From an uncultured Granulosicoccaceae bacterium (GTDB taxonomy: Bacteria; Pseudomonadota; Gammaproteobacteria; Granulosicoccales; Granulosicoccaceae): a stretch of DNA of 39,067 nt. The DNA lies in NCBI GenBank assembly GCA_938035125.1, contig CALHNS010000047.1, positions 1-39,067 on the forward strand, given 5' to 3'. The notes below the pieces were generated by a model. The model saw only the letters and a list, made by a program, of their open reading frames with translations, was not told the origin of the DNA and searched no databases. Positions 1 through 7,866 of the stretch are shown in pieces. The first letter of the stretch is position 1; each line of letters opens with the position of its first letter. The translations under genes were made by a program, and so were the position numbers.

Positions 1-37
1 CTCTACATCATTAACGGGGGACACCGGCATTCATTAG
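1..37 (+). repeat. Left inverted end of the ISL3 element
   Basis: Aligned with the reverse complement of the right end, it shares CTCTAC, then ATTAACGGGGGA, then GCATTCAT, separated by short mismatched stretches. The outermost bases (probably GG) lie before position 1. Confidence 0.75.
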
Positions 38-76
38 AATGATTTTGCGACAAATTATTTTAATGGAGATACACCG

Positions 77-1267
77 ATGTCCCTCGCCTCTCGCATTGTA
101 GGCATTCCAGGCCTTGAAGTCGAACGCGTTCATCGTCGAAATGGGATTCATGTCTGGGCTAAGCCTTTTCACAGGCCTTCTTGCCTGTATTGTGGTGCCG
201 ATCAGCTCAGAATTAAGTCCACCGAGAAACGTACCGTGAAGCACTCTCGGCAAGGTAACCGCGTCATGACGCTGCATCTAAAAACACCCAAATATCACTG
301 TCGTGAATGTGGGCGGTATTTCCGCCATCGCTTTACCGGAATCAAACCGCGTTTCCGCTCTTCTGAAGGGTATCGCTTGGAGGTGTTTGAAGCTCATCAT
401 GGCGGAATTACTCAAGCCAAGCTCTCGCGTACGCATGACATAAGCCCCGCCACCGTTGAGCGCTGGTATCAACACCACAACGCACTCAAACGTTCAGAGT
501 CTGCTAACTACACATGCCCTCGCGTGATGGGTATCGATGAGCACTTTTTCACCCGAAAGAAAGGCTATGCAACCACCTTCGTTGACTTGGGCAAACACAA
601 AGTTTTCGATGTGAAGCTGGGCCGCTCAGAGTCAAGTTTACGCAGCTATTTAAGCGGTTTAAGGGACCGCGACAAGGTTGAAGTAATGGTTATGGATCTA
701 TCTGAAACCTATCGAAGTATTGCGAAAAAATACTTCCCTAACGCAACGATTGTGGCCGATCGTTTTCATGTGGTTCGATTAATCAACCATCATTTCTTAA
801 ACCAATGGAAACTGCACGATGAAGAGGGCAGGAAAAACAGAGGCTTGATAAGTTTGATGCGACGTCACGAATGGAAACTAAGTGCTGAGCAACGTGTGAA
901 CCTGATGAACTACTTAAGCGATTATCCAGCATTGAAGGCGCTGTACCGGGCCAAACAAAAGCTCATCCGATACGTGCTACTCAAGACACTGACCGCCAAG
1001 CGCACAAAGCGAAAACTACCTGGGTTCTTAAAGCTCATTGAGCAACTTCATCAAAGCCCACTCAGAGCGTTAGCGAAGACCTTAGAATCTTGGCTAGAAC
1101 CCATTGTTGCCATGTGGCGATTCAGCAAAAGTAACGGGATTACAGAAGGGTTTCACAACAAGATGGAGATGCTCTCAAGACGAGCTTATGGATTCAGGAA
1201 TTTTGAGAATTACAGGCTAAGAGTACTTGCCCATTGTGGATGGGATGGTATTGTTAACAGGATCTGA
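77..1267 (+). CDS. tnpA: ISL3-family transposase
   Basis: 396-residue transposase that would cut and rejoin the ends of the surrounding element. An N-terminal zinc finger is visible (C36-x2-C39 and C75-x2-C78), followed by a helix-turn-helix-like stretch at about 105-135. A DDE catalytic core follows, with D154 in MGIDEH, D207 in VMDLSE and D228 in VADRFH as candidate acidic residues, and E357 in NGITEGFHNK. The arrangement and length match ISL3 transposases. A GGAG ribosome site lies 9 bases before the ATG. The last codons and the TGA run into the first copy of the right inverted end. The frame is intact, so the protein may be active. Confidence 0.93.
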   Translation: MSLASRIVGIPGLEVERVHRRNGIHVWAKPFHRPSCLYCGADQLRIKSTEKRTVKHSRQGNRVMTLHLKTPKYHCRECGRYFRHRFTGIKPRFRSSEGYRLEVFEAHHGGITQAKLSRTHDISPATVERWYQHHNALKRSESANYTCPRVMGIDEHFFTRKKGYATTFVDLGKHKVFDVKLGRSESSLRSYLSGLRDRDKVEVMVMDLSETYRSIAKKYFPNATIVADRFHVVRLINHHFLNQWKLHDEEGRKNRGLISLMRRHEWKLSAEQRVNLMNYLSDYPALKALYRAKQKLIRYVLLKTLTAKRTKRKLPGFLKLIEQLHQSPLRALAKTLESWLEPIVAMWRFSKSNGITEGFHNKMEMLSRRAYGFRNFENYRLRVLAHCGWDGIVNRI

Positions 1268-1374
1268 TGAATGCTCATCCCCTGTTAATTGGGTAGAGCC
1301 TCCCCCGTTAATTGGGTAGAGCCTAGAGCCATAGGATCTGATGAATGCTCATCCCCCGTTAATTGGGTAGAGCC
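1260..1374. repeat. Triplicated right end of the ISL3 element
   Basis: Three copies of the right inverted end lie in a row: 1260-1300 (full, 41 bases, with CCCCTGTTAATT), 1301-1323 (only the outer 23 bases) and 1334-1374 (full, with CCCCCGTTAATT). The two outermost ends are each followed by an extra TAGAGCC (1324-1330 and 1375-1381). A 30-base segment starting at 1302 recurs at 1353, a period of 51 bases. This looks like a tandem duplication of the terminus or the remains of one-ended or repeated insertion. Confidence 0.85.
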
Positions 1375-1421
1375 TAGAGCCAAAAGTCCCTCGGTGCTAG
1401 TGTCTAACTCATTGTTTTCAT

Positions 1422-1508
1422 TGGTGCCCGGGGCCGGACTTGAACCGGCACGGTATTGCTACCGAGGGATTTTAAGTCCCTTGCGTCTACCAATTTCGCC
1501 ACCCGGGC
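1422..1508 (-). tRNA. leuZ: tRNA-Leu (anticodon TAA)
   Basis: Read on the minus strand, the 87-base gene starts GCCCGGGTGGCGAAATTGG and ends with a matching CCCGGGC acceptor strand and an encoded CCA. The anticodon loop CTTAAAA gives TAA. A long variable arm (CCTCGGTAGCAATACCG) marks a class II tRNA, as expected for leucine. It is the last gene of a pgsA-tRNA-Gly-tRNA-Cys-tRNA-Leu cluster that matches pgsA-glyW-cysT-leuZ of Escherichia coli. Confidence 0.96.
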
Positions 1509-1545
1509 ATTTGGAGGGGTGGGCTTACTGCTTGAGGCTTTTGAG

Positions 1546-1619
1546 TGGAGGCTGAACCCGGAGTCGAACCGAGGTAAACGGATTTGCAATCCGGTGCATA
1601 GCCACTCTGCCATTCAGCC
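1546..1619 (-). tRNA. cysT: tRNA-Cys (anticodon GCA)
   Basis: On the minus strand the 74-base gene begins GGCTGAATGGCAGAGTGG and ends GTTCAGCC plus an encoded tail TCCA. The anticodon loop ATTGCAAAT gives GCA. The T arm GGTTCGACTCC is intact. It is the middle gene of the tRNA trio, 37 bases from tRNA-Leu. Confidence 0.96.
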
Positions 1620-1646
1620 GTTACTACTAAAAGCTACTGCTAAAAC

Positions 1647-1669
1647 AAAAAAACCCCTAGCAGGGGTTT
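1647..1669 (-). terminator. Terminator-like hairpin between tRNA-Gly and tRNA-Cys
   Basis: On the minus strand AAACCCCT, loop GCT, AGGGGTTT forms an 8-pair stem, followed by TTTT, G and TTTT. It has the form of an intrinsic terminator but lies inside the tRNA trio, so it probably reduces transcription into tRNA-Cys and tRNA-Leu, or marks a processing site. Confidence 0.7.
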
Positions 1670-1675
1670 TAGGAT

Positions 1676-1751
1676 TGGAGCGGGAAACCAGGTTCGAACT
1701 GGCGACCTCAACCTTGGCAAGGTTGCGCTCTACCAACTGAGCTATTCCCGC
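1676..1751 (-). tRNA. glyW: tRNA-Gly (anticodon GCC)
   Basis: On the minus strand the 76-base gene begins GCGGGAATAGCTCAGTTGG and ends with TTCCCGC, then TCCA. The anticodon loop CTTGCCAAG gives GCC, and the T arm GGTTCGAACC is intact. It is the first gene of the trio, downstream of pgsA. Confidence 0.97.
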
Positions 1752-1768
1752 ACCGATCTAGAGCACAT

Positions 1769-1797
1769 ATTGTGGGCCTAAAAGCTAACTGTGTCAA
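1769..1797 (-). promoter_or_regulatory. Sigma-70 promoter of the tRNA cluster
   Basis: On the minus strand a perfect -35 box TTGACA (1797-1792) is followed after 17 bases by CACAAT (1774-1769), a 4-of-6 match to the -10 consensus. Transcription would start about 10 bases before the tRNA-Gly gene. The trio can therefore be transcribed independently of uvrY-uvrC-pgsA. Confidence 0.7.
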
Positions 1798-1831
1798 GCA
1801 ATTCGAGGCAATTCCTCACCGTGAACAGAGC

Positions 1832-2404
1832 TTATTCCGAGGCGTCCGATTCATCGGCTGGAAAGAACGCGGCGCGCAAATAATCAAACATTGACCAGAT
1901 GGTGAGAAAGGCGGCGATGTACAACGCCACCAGGCCAATTTTATAGATAGGCAGGCCAGCAAAGTCGTATAAGTAAAGCAACAAGGCCAAGGCTGCCATC
2001 TGTAAGGTGGTTTTTACTTTGCCCAGCCAGCCAACGGCAACGCGTCCGCGCTGGCCCATTTCGGCCATCCATTCGCGCAATGCGCTGATGGTAATTTCTC
2101 GGCCAATGATGATAATGGCAGGAATGGTAAGCCATGGGCTTTGGTCAAATTCCACCAGTAAAATTAGCACTGTGGCCACCATGAGCTTATCGGCCACAGG
2201 GTCTAAAAAGGCCCCGAACCGGCTTTCTTGGTTCCAAAGCCTTGCCAAGTACCCATCCAACCAATCGGTTAAAGCGGCAAGGAAAAAGATGAACGCGGCT
2301 GCGGGTCGGGCCCACGGGTAATCTAAATAAAATACCACCACGATGATGGGCAGCATGACGATACGCAGCAGCGTTAATAAAGTAGGTAAATTCGTGAACA
2401 TCAT
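1832..2404 (-). CDS. pgsA: CDP-diacylglycerol--glycerol-3-phosphate 3-phosphatidyltransferase
   Basis: 190-residue inner-membrane enzyme that makes phosphatidylglycerophosphate from CDP-diacylglycerol and glycerol 3-phosphate, the committed step to phosphatidylglycerol and cardiolipin. The CDP-alcohol phosphatidyltransferase motif is complete: D47, D50-G51, A54-R55, G64, D68 and D72. Hydrophobic segments lie on both sides of it. The start is a double ATG. The first overlaps the last base of the uvrC stop (TAATG), pointing to translational coupling; the second (2401-2399) is equally possible. Its partner in the pathway, pgpA, lies elsewhere in this window at 8694-9182. Confidence 0.95.
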   Translation of the reverse strand: MMFTNLPTLLTLLRIVMLPIIVVVFYLDYPWARPAAAFIFFLAALTDWLDGYLARLWNQESRFGAFLDPVADKLMVATVLILLVEFDQSPWLTIPAIIIIGREITISALREWMAEMGQRGRVAVGWLGKVKTTLQMAALALLLYLYDFAGLPIYKIGLVALYIAAFLTIWSMFDYLRAAFFPADESDASE

Positions 2405-4269
2405 TAAGACTTTGAGGACAATCCTTGGGTGGGATGTAACTCATCATAGACCTTATTGGCTAAAGCTTCACTGAATCCTGGAACTGCGGCAATATCTTCC
2501 ACACCCGCTTTTTGTAAACGCTGAAAACCACCGAAGTGGGTAAGCAACTGTTTGCGTCGTTTTGGGCCTAAGCCTTTTATATCTTCCAGCACACTCTTTT
2601 GCCGTTTTTTGCCCCGTTTGCCTCTGTGCCCGGTAATAGCAAAACGATGCGCTTCATCGCGAATTTGTTGCACTAACAAAAGGGCTGCAGAATCTCCGCG
2701 CATTTGCACTTCCCTATTCTGGCTACACAACAGTAGCGTCTCATCCCCTGGCCTTCTGTCTGGGCCTTTAGACACACCCACAATTTCCATGTCGGTAATT
2801 TGCAGCTCTTGCATCACCTCTAACGCCATAGACACCTGCCCTTTGCCGCCATCAATGAACAATATATCCGGTAAATCTCGCCCTTCTTTTAAAAGCCTTG
2901 AATACCGACGCGTGATCGCTTGCTTCATTGCCGCGTAATCATCGCCTGGGGTAATGCCATCGATGTTGAAACGTCGGTACTCATTCGTGTTCGGCCCTTC
3001 TGCATTAAACACCACGCAGGAAGCCACAGTTTCCTCCCCCATGGTGTGCGATATATCAAAACACTCCATGCGGCTAGGCGCATCGTCTAACCCCACCAGT
3101 TCGCGCACCGCTTCTAATCGAGCCGCCATTCCTGAACGCGACGCTAGCCGAGCTTGCAAAGCCACATCGGCATTGGTGGCGGCAAGCCCTTGCATCTTTG
3201 CACGATCGCCTCGTACGTTATAAACGATACTGATGTTGTGCCCAGCTTTTTCACTGAACACTTTTTTAAGTAGCTCTTCATCTTCAATCGATTCAGTGAT
3301 GATGATTTCTTTGGGCAGTTCATGATCCATATAAAACTGCGTAATGAATGCGTTCAATATTTCTGCGCTGGTTGAACCGCCAGGGCTTGCAGGATAAAAC
3401 GCTTTGTTGCCTAAGTTCATGCCGTTACGAATGTAGAACACTTGCACACAACATTGACCACCACCCACAGCGGCCGCCACATAATCTACATCGCCATTGC
3501 CTTCTTGCAACGCGTTACCCATATCACTTACTGCTTTCAAACTACCGATTTGATCGCGGTATTTCGCGGCGCGTTCAAAATCTAATGACTCGCTGGCGTT
3601 CTCCATTCGCATTACCAAGTCATCCACCACCACTTGGCTTTTGCCTTCTAATACCTTCACGGTCATATCCACATCGTGTCGATAATCTTCTTCACTGATC
3701 TTTCCAACACAAGGGGCGGTGCAACGTTTAATTTGATGTTGTAAGCATGGGCGTGATCGATTGCGATAATAGCTGTCTTCACATTGGCGCACTTTAAAAA
3801 GCTTTTGCACCAACCCCATAGATCTCTTAACCGCACCTGCGCTAGGAAAAGGGCCAATGTATTTACCTTTACGCCGTCTTGCACCGCGTTGATACGCTAA
3901 ACGCGGGAACGAATCTTCAGTGGATATAAAAATGAAGGGGTAACTTTTATCATCACGCAACACCACGTTATAACGTGGGCGGTGTTCTTTTATCAGGTTA
4001 CATTCCAGCAGTAAGGCTTCCGCGTTATTGCTGGTTACGGTGGTTTGAACGGCCGCAATTTGCGCCACCAAGGCTTGAGTTTTTTTACTGTCTAGATTCT
4101 TTTGGAAATAACTACTTAAACGATTCTTTAAGTTACTGGCTTTGCCTACGTACAAAATATCGCCGCCAGCGCTCATCATTCGATAAACACCAGGGCGTTC
4201 GGTAACGGTTTTTAAAAACGCTGCCGAATCGAACGCTGGAACGTTGTCAGTCCCCTCGGGTGATGCCAT
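2404..4269 (-). CDS. uvrC: Excinuclease ABC subunit C
   Basis: About 621-residue nuclease of nucleotide excision repair; with UvrB it cuts on both sides of a DNA lesion. Visible parts, in order, are a GIY-YIG domain near the start (GVY...YVGKASNLKNRLSSYF, the 3' cut), a UVR domain for UvrB contact at about 205-245 (ENASESLDFERAAKYRDQI), an RNase H-like 5' nuclease domain (FDISHT, LFIDGGKGQ), and paired helix-hairpin-helix motifs at the C-terminus (IKGLGPKRRKQLLTHFGG, VPGFSEALA). The frame is open to a TTG at 4281, but the ATG at 4269 is the better start, with GAGG some 14 bases upstream. Either start overlaps the end of uvrY. Confidence 0.96.
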   Translation of the reverse strand: MASPEGTDNVPAFDSAAFLKTVTERPGVYRMMSAGGDILYVGKASNLKNRLSSYFQKNLDSKKTQALVAQIAAVQTTVTSNNAEALLLECNLIKEHRPRYNVVLRDDKSYPFIFISTEDSFPRLAYQRGARRRKGKYIGPFPSAGAVKRSMGLVQKLFKVRQCEDSYYRNRSRPCLQHQIKRCTAPCVGKISEEDYRHDVDMTVKVLEGKSQVVVDDLVMRMENASESLDFERAAKYRDQIGSLKAVSDMGNALQEGNGDVDYVAAAVGGGQCCVQVFYIRNGMNLGNKAFYPASPGGSTSAEILNAFITQFYMDHELPKEIIITESIEDEELLKKVFSEKAGHNISIVYNVRGDRAKMQGLAATNADVALQARLASRSGMAARLEAVRELVGLDDAPSRMECFDISHTMGEETVASCVVFNAEGPNTNEYRRFNIDGITPGDDYAAMKQAITRRYSRLLKEGRDLPDILFIDGGKGQVSMALEVMQELQITDMEIVGVSKGPDRRPGDETLLLCSQNREVQMRGDSAALLLVQQIRDEAHRFAITGHRGKRGKKRQKSVLEDIKGLGPKRRKQLLTHFGGFQRLQKAGVEDIAAVPGFSEALANKVYDELHPTQGLSSKS

Positions 4270-4900
4270 GCCGTAGCGCAAGCCTCACAAGTTCTGCAGT
4301 GGTAGATACATCCAATTTTTGAAAGGCGCGGGTGCGGTGTGTGCTAACGGTTTTTTCACTGATGAAAAACTGCTCGGCAATGCGCCGATTACGTTTACCG
4401 TCAATGAGTTCGTCAACGATTTCACGCTCTCTGGGTGTGAGTTCATCAAACGGGTTATCGGGTCGGCCATTCAACATATCAAACGCAAAGTGTTGCGCCA
4501 CATCAGCCGACATGTGCTGCTCACCTTCCACAACCGATTGTATGGCTTGCAACATCTCATCGGCGTTGCACCCTTTAGTGATGTAACCGCGCACACCGGC
4601 TGCCAGCAACGCGCGCACATCATCGTTCTCTAATTTGCCAGACAACACAATGATGGGCGTATCACGATTGTGTTCAAGAATTTTTCTGGACGCTTCCGTA
4701 CCGTTCATGCCCGGTAGGTTCATGTCCATTAGCACCGCACCAAAGCGTTGTTTCTCAGCTAAGGCAACCGCCTCTTCGCCAGAACTTGCTTCTGTGATGG
4801 TGTTGATGATGGGGTTGCCACTTAACAAGCTGCGCATGCCCGAAAGCACCAGCTGGTGGTCGTCCACAATCATTAAATCTAAAGATAAGTTACTTTGCAT
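4247..4900 (-). CDS. uvrY: Two-component response regulator, UvrY/GacA family
   Basis: 217-residue regulator of the BarA-UvrY (GacS-GacA) system, which in relatives switches on Csr/Rsm small RNAs. The receiver domain has acidic residues D13-D14, phospho-acceptor D59 (LMDMNLPGMNG), S87 and K109. A LuxR-type helix-turn-helix lies at about 150-210 (ELTPREREIVDELIDGK...ISEKTVSTHRTRAFQKL). The frame also opens from a GTG at 4936, but the ATG at 4900 gives the usual family length and places the receiver at the N-terminus. It is first in a uvrY-uvrC-pgsA operon, an arrangement conserved in gammaproteobacteria. An A/T-rich stretch at about 4940-4975 may hold the promoter. Confidence 0.93.
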   Translation of the reverse strand: MQSNLSLDLMIVDDHQLVLSGMRSLLSGNPIINTITEASSGEEAVALAEKQRFGAVLMDMNLPGMNGTEASRKILEHNRDTPIIVLSGKLENDDVRALLAAGVRGYITKGCNADEMLQAIQSVVEGEQHMSADVAQHFAFDMLNGRPDNPFDELTPREREIVDELIDGKRNRRIAEQFFISEKTVSTHRTRAFQKLDVSTTAELVRLALRHGITRGD

Positions 4901-4981
4901 CACACTGCTGTCCAGTTGTCCGGCGTGTTGCAGCACGACCTATCGGTAAATAATATTAGCGCCAAAAAACTTCCAAATCGG

Positions 4982-5953
4982 TTAATAACGAATTAGAGCC
5001 GATCCCCAAGTAAAGCCTCCGCCAAACGCTTCAATCAATATCGTCTCACCCGCTTTTATTCGGTTTTGCCGAACGGCTGCGTCAAGAGCCAATGGAATGG
5101 AGGCTGCCGAGGTGTTGCCATGTTCTGCCACCGTCAGCACCACTTTATCCATCGTCATGCCCAGTTTTTTCGCTGTGGCCGCGATGATTCGTTGGTTAGC
5201 CTGATGAGGCACAAGCCAGTCTACATCGGACTTGGCCAAATTGTTAGCGTCCAGTGCCTCAATAACCACCTCTCCCATCTTTTTTACCGCCATTTTGAAC
5301 ACATCGCTGCCTTCCATCTCAACGTAGGCGCGGCCCTCCTGCACAGCGGCCAAATTGTTAGAAACCCCGCTGGGCACGTGCAATAGCTTGGAATAGTCAC
5401 CATTGGCGTGTAAATGTGTGGACAGGATCCCAGGTTCTTCTGAAGCCTCCAGCACCACAGCGCCTGCTCCATCGCCAAACAGCACACAGGTGTTGCGATC
5501 GGTCCAGTCTAAAATTCGGGAAAAGGTTTCAGCGCCCACTACCAAGGCTTTTTTCGAGGTGCCGGTGGCCACAAACTTTTCAGCCACAGATAAGGCGTAC
5601 ACAAAGCCTGTGCACACCGCTTGAATATCAAACGCAGGCCCACCCTGGCAACCCAATCGGCTTTGCAGTAAACACGCGGTGCTGGGGAATACTTGATCGG
5701 CGGTGGTGGTGGCCAGCACAATTAAATCAATCTCGCTGGCATCGATACCAGCGGCCTCTATGGCACGACGCGATGCGTGCTCTGCCAGATCCACAGTGAA
5801 TTCATCATCGGCAACGATGTGGCGCTGCTTAATGCCGGTGCGCTCTTGAATCCAGCTGTCGGTGGTATCAACGATTTTTGCTAAATCATCGTTGGTTACG
5901 ATTTTCTCAGGTAAGTAACTACCTGTTCCAATGATGCGTGCGTGCAAGGTCAT
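4982..5953 (-). CDS. fabH: Beta-ketoacyl-ACP synthase III
   Basis: 323-residue enzyme that condenses acetyl-CoA with malonyl-ACP to start fatty-acid synthesis. The catalytic triad is complete: C114 (QAVCTGF), H250 (VPHQANQRI) and N280 (EHGNTSAAS), with the C-terminal glycine loop FGGGFTWG. It follows plsX by 27 bases in the yceD-rpmF-plsX-fabH order. The gene normally next, fabD, is absent; uvrY follows after 81 bases from its chosen start. Confidence 0.96.
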   Translation of the reverse strand: MTLHARIIGTGSYLPEKIVTNDDLAKIVDTTDSWIQERTGIKQRHIVADDEFTVDLAEHASRRAIEAAGIDASEIDLIVLATTTADQVFPSTACLLQSRLGCQGGPAFDIQAVCTGFVYALSVAEKFVATGTSKKALVVGAETFSRILDWTDRNTCVLFGDGAGAVVLEASEEPGILSTHLHANGDYSKLLHVPSGVSNNLAAVQEGRAYVEMEGSDVFKMAVKKMGEVVIEALDANNLAKSDVDWLVPHQANQRIIAATAKKLGMTMDKVVLTVAEHGNTSAASIPLALDAAVRQNRIKAGETILIEAFGGGFTWGSALIRY

Positions 5954-5980
5954 GAGTGATTGGGTCTCAGACGCGAAAGG

Positions 5981-7039
5981 CTAAGTGACGGCGGTTGCCA
6001 CATCCATGCGAGAGCGAATCATGTTCGGCACATCCAGTGCGATCTCTAATAACGCAATATCAATGGCGTTTGCAAAAGCCAACTTATCTGCGCTGCCATG
6101 GCTTTTGATAACCACACCTTGAAGCCCTAATAAGCTTGCGCCGTTATAACGCCGAGGGTCGATACGATCACCAAAGGATTTTAAAATAGGCCGGGCGAAC
6201 AACCCCACCAATTTATTCCAAGCCGAGGCTTTGAATTCTTGCTTTAAGTAGTGCGACACCATCCGCGCAACGCCTTCACTCGACTTCAGCGATACGTTAC
6301 CAACAAACCCATCACACACCACAACGTCCACGTTGTCGGTATAGATATCGGTGCCTTCCACAAAGCCAATGTAATTTAAGTTGCTGTTGCCCAAAAGCTG
6401 TGCGGCTTCGCGCACTTGCTCATTGCCTTTGATGTCTTCAGAACCAATGTTCAATAAACCCACCCGCGGTGCTTCCTTGCCGTCAACGGCTTGGGCAAGA
6501 ATAGAACCCATGGTGGCAAACTGAGACAAGTGCTCTGCGCTGCAATCGATGTTGGCGCCTAAATCGAGCATGTGGGTGTGGCCATCAATGGCTGGAATGG
6601 TGGTGCTAATAGCTGGGCGATGAATCCCCGGCACGGTTTTCAGTACAAACTTACTGATGGCCATTAAAGCCCCAGTGTTGCCTGCACTAACGCACGCAGC
6701 AGCGCGCCCTTCTTTAACCAAGTTAATGGCTAAGCGCATGGAGGATTGTTTTTTGTTCCGTAAGGCAACTGCCGCCGTATCTTCCATGGTGACCACTTCA
6801 GCGGCTGGAATGATGGTGGTGCGGCCTTCGGGTACGGGTTCTTTTTGAAGGTTACTGTCGATGCTGTCGGCGTCGCCAACCAACATCAGATGCACATCGT
6901 TTCTCTGGCTGAGTAACTGACGCACGGCATCCATTATGACGGGTAACCCGCCGTCACCACTCATCACATCGATGGCAACAGCGGGCGGTTGTTTTTCACT
7001 TAAGCTGAGCGGTGAAACACGATTGGGGTTGTGTGTCAT
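5981..7039 (-). CDS. plsX: Phosphate acyltransferase PlsX
   Basis: 352-residue peripheral membrane enzyme that converts acyl-ACP to acyl-phosphate for phospholipid synthesis. The typical N-terminal motif AIDVMSGDGG is present at about residues 22-31, after a family-atypical polar lead of about 20 residues. Further conserved segments are CVSAGNTGALM, VLDLGANIDCSAEHLSQFA-like and CDGFVGNVSLKSSEG. It lies between rpmF and fabH in a conserved lipid operon. Confidence 0.95.
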   Translation of the reverse strand: MTHNPNRVSPLSLSEKQPPAVAIDVMSGDGGLPVIMDAVRQLLSQRNDVHLMLVGDADSIDSNLQKEPVPEGRTTIIPAAEVVTMEDTAAVALRNKKQSSMRLAINLVKEGRAAACVSAGNTGALMAISKFVLKTVPGIHRPAISTTIPAIDGHTHMLDLGANIDCSAEHLSQFATMGSILAQAVDGKEAPRVGLLNIGSEDIKGNEQVREAAQLLGNSNLNYIGFVEGTDIYTDNVDVVVCDGFVGNVSLKSSEGVARMVSHYLKQEFKASAWNKLVGLFARPILKSFGDRIDPRRYNGASLLGLQGVVIKSHGSADKLAFANAIDIALLEIALDVPNMIRSRMDVATAVT

Positions 7040-7056
7040 GCGTTAGCTCGAAGCGC

Positions 7057-7074
7057 TGGCAGCGTCATCTGCCA
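7057..7074 (-). other. Hairpin between rpmF and plsX
   Basis: TGGCAG and CTGCCA pair across a 6-base loop in the 50-base gap. No run of T follows, so it is not a terminator; it could be a processing or stabilising hairpin between a highly expressed ribosomal gene and plsX. Confidence 0.4.
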
Positions 7075-7089
7075 TACAGGGGGCGCGAC

Positions 7090-7290
7090 TTACTCGTCGT
7101 CGTCCTCATCAAATTCTTCAACTTGCTGAACCACTTGCTTGCCACGGTAGAAACCGTCTGCTGTGACGTGGTGACGTCGGTGCAGTTCACCCGTGGTTGG
7201 GTCGGTTGATAGCGTTGGCTTGTTTAAACTGTCGTGTGAACGACGCATGCCACGACGTGATGGCGTCTTACGACTTTTCTGAACGGCCAT
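7090..7290 (-). CDS. rpmF: 50S ribosomal protein L32
   Basis: 66-residue small ribosomal protein. The start [22 protein letters not shown] and the [18 protein letters not shown] segment are characteristic of bacterial L32. The C-terminus carries an acidic tail (EEFDEDDDE) not found in the 57-residue E. coli protein. The zinc-binding cysteines of some L32 proteins are absent, as in E. coli. Linked to yceD and plsX as in most gammaproteobacteria. Confidence 0.96.
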   Translation of the reverse strand: MAVQKSRKTPSRRGMRRSHDSLNKPTLSTDPTTGELHRRHHVTADGFYRGKQVVQQVEEFDEDDDE

Positions 7291-7320
7291 TGGTTAACTC
7301 TCTTTCTTTAAGTTCGTTCC

Positions 7321-7341
7321 TGATACCTAACTTAGGTATCA
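7321..7341. promoter_or_regulatory. Perfect inverted repeat across the yceD stop codon
   Basis: TGATACCTAA and TTAGGTATCA flank a single central base. On the minus strand the repeat covers the yceD TGA and the start of the yceD-rpmF gap. As RNA it could form an 8-pair stem with loop AAGTT, but no T run follows. It may be a protein operator or an RNA processing site. Confidence 0.5.
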
Positions 7342-7857
7342 AGAAAGTTTCAAATCTTTCAGAGCCCCAAACGGATTGGGCTTCTGCGTTTCTTCTTGGT
7401 TTTGGATTTCGCCAAAACTGTTTACATCCGGTTGGCACGAATCATCATCTTCGTGCTTTGGGATATCAGGAAGTTGAAGCAAGGCATCTTCTTCCAGTAA
7501 ATCCACCAGGTGCAGCTGACCGTCTTCGTCAAGCACCACTGGGTCTAGCGCATCGGGTAAGGCGTTTGCCTCTTCCAATGTGTTCACACACACTAACTCG
7601 AAGTTAGCCTGCACGGCACTGGAGAATGGCTCCATGCACCGCTGGCACTGCATAACCGCATCGAACGTTAACGAACCTCGAACCACGCGATGGCTCTTAC
7701 GCTCGTGAACATCAAAACTGGCTACCAAATTTCCATCGGTTTCAAGCACAAGCTCGGACAATCGCGGAAACTGGGAGATGGGCAACGTCGCTTCAAAGCG
7801 AACGTCTTCACGTGCTAAAAGATCCGGATTAAATCGGCTAGGAGCTCGCTTGACCAT
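7339..7857 (-). CDS. yceD: YceD/DUF177 family protein, large ribosomal RNA accumulation
   Basis: 172-residue protein of the YceD (DUF177) family, needed in relatives for normal 23S rRNA levels. The family hallmark CxxC in MQCQRCMEPF lies in the middle, and the C-terminal DLLEEDALLQLPDIP motif resembles its relatives. It is immediately upstream of rpmF, the usual partner. The ATG at 7857 is the only plausible start. The best promoter lies so close that the message would be nearly leaderless. Confidence 0.9.
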   Translation of the reverse strand: MVKRAPSRFNPDLLAREDVRFEATLPISQFPRLSELVLETDGNLVASFDVHERKSHRVVRGSLTFDAVMQCQRCMEPFSSAVQANFELVCVNTLEEANALPDALDPVVLDEDGQLHLVDLLEEDALLQLPDIPKHEDDDSCQPDVNSFGEIQNQEETQKPNPFGALKDLKLS

Positions 7858-7866
7858 AACCCGCTA

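Larger units (their letters stand above)
1..1374 (+). mobile_element. ISL3-family insertion sequence, left tip cut by window edge
   Basis: One transposase gene lies between imperfect inverted ends. The left end (1-37) begins CTCTACATCATTAACGGGGG. The right end, read on the other strand, begins GGCTCTACCCAATTAACGGG, so the left end appears to lack only about two bases, which fall outside the window. The right end occurs three times between 1260 and 1374, so the true border could be 1300, 1323 or 1374. The element sits about 45 bases beyond the 3' end of the tRNA-Leu gene. ISL3 elements usually make an 8-base target duplication; this cannot be checked because the left flank is missing. Confidence 0.85.

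Noticed and set aside
1381..1400. Stretch after tRNA-Leu complementary to the tRNA variable arm (CCGAGGGA)
   Set aside because: Only about 9 bases match, without a terminator or attachment-site form; probably chance.
1289..1740. Plus- and minus-strand frames across the IS end and the tRNA genes
   Set aside because: They run through inverted ends and tRNA genes and match no protein family.
4900..4936. GTG start for uvrY at 4936
   Set aside because: It adds 12 residues unlike the family and the AGG is too close to the start; the ATG at 4900 gives the usual length.
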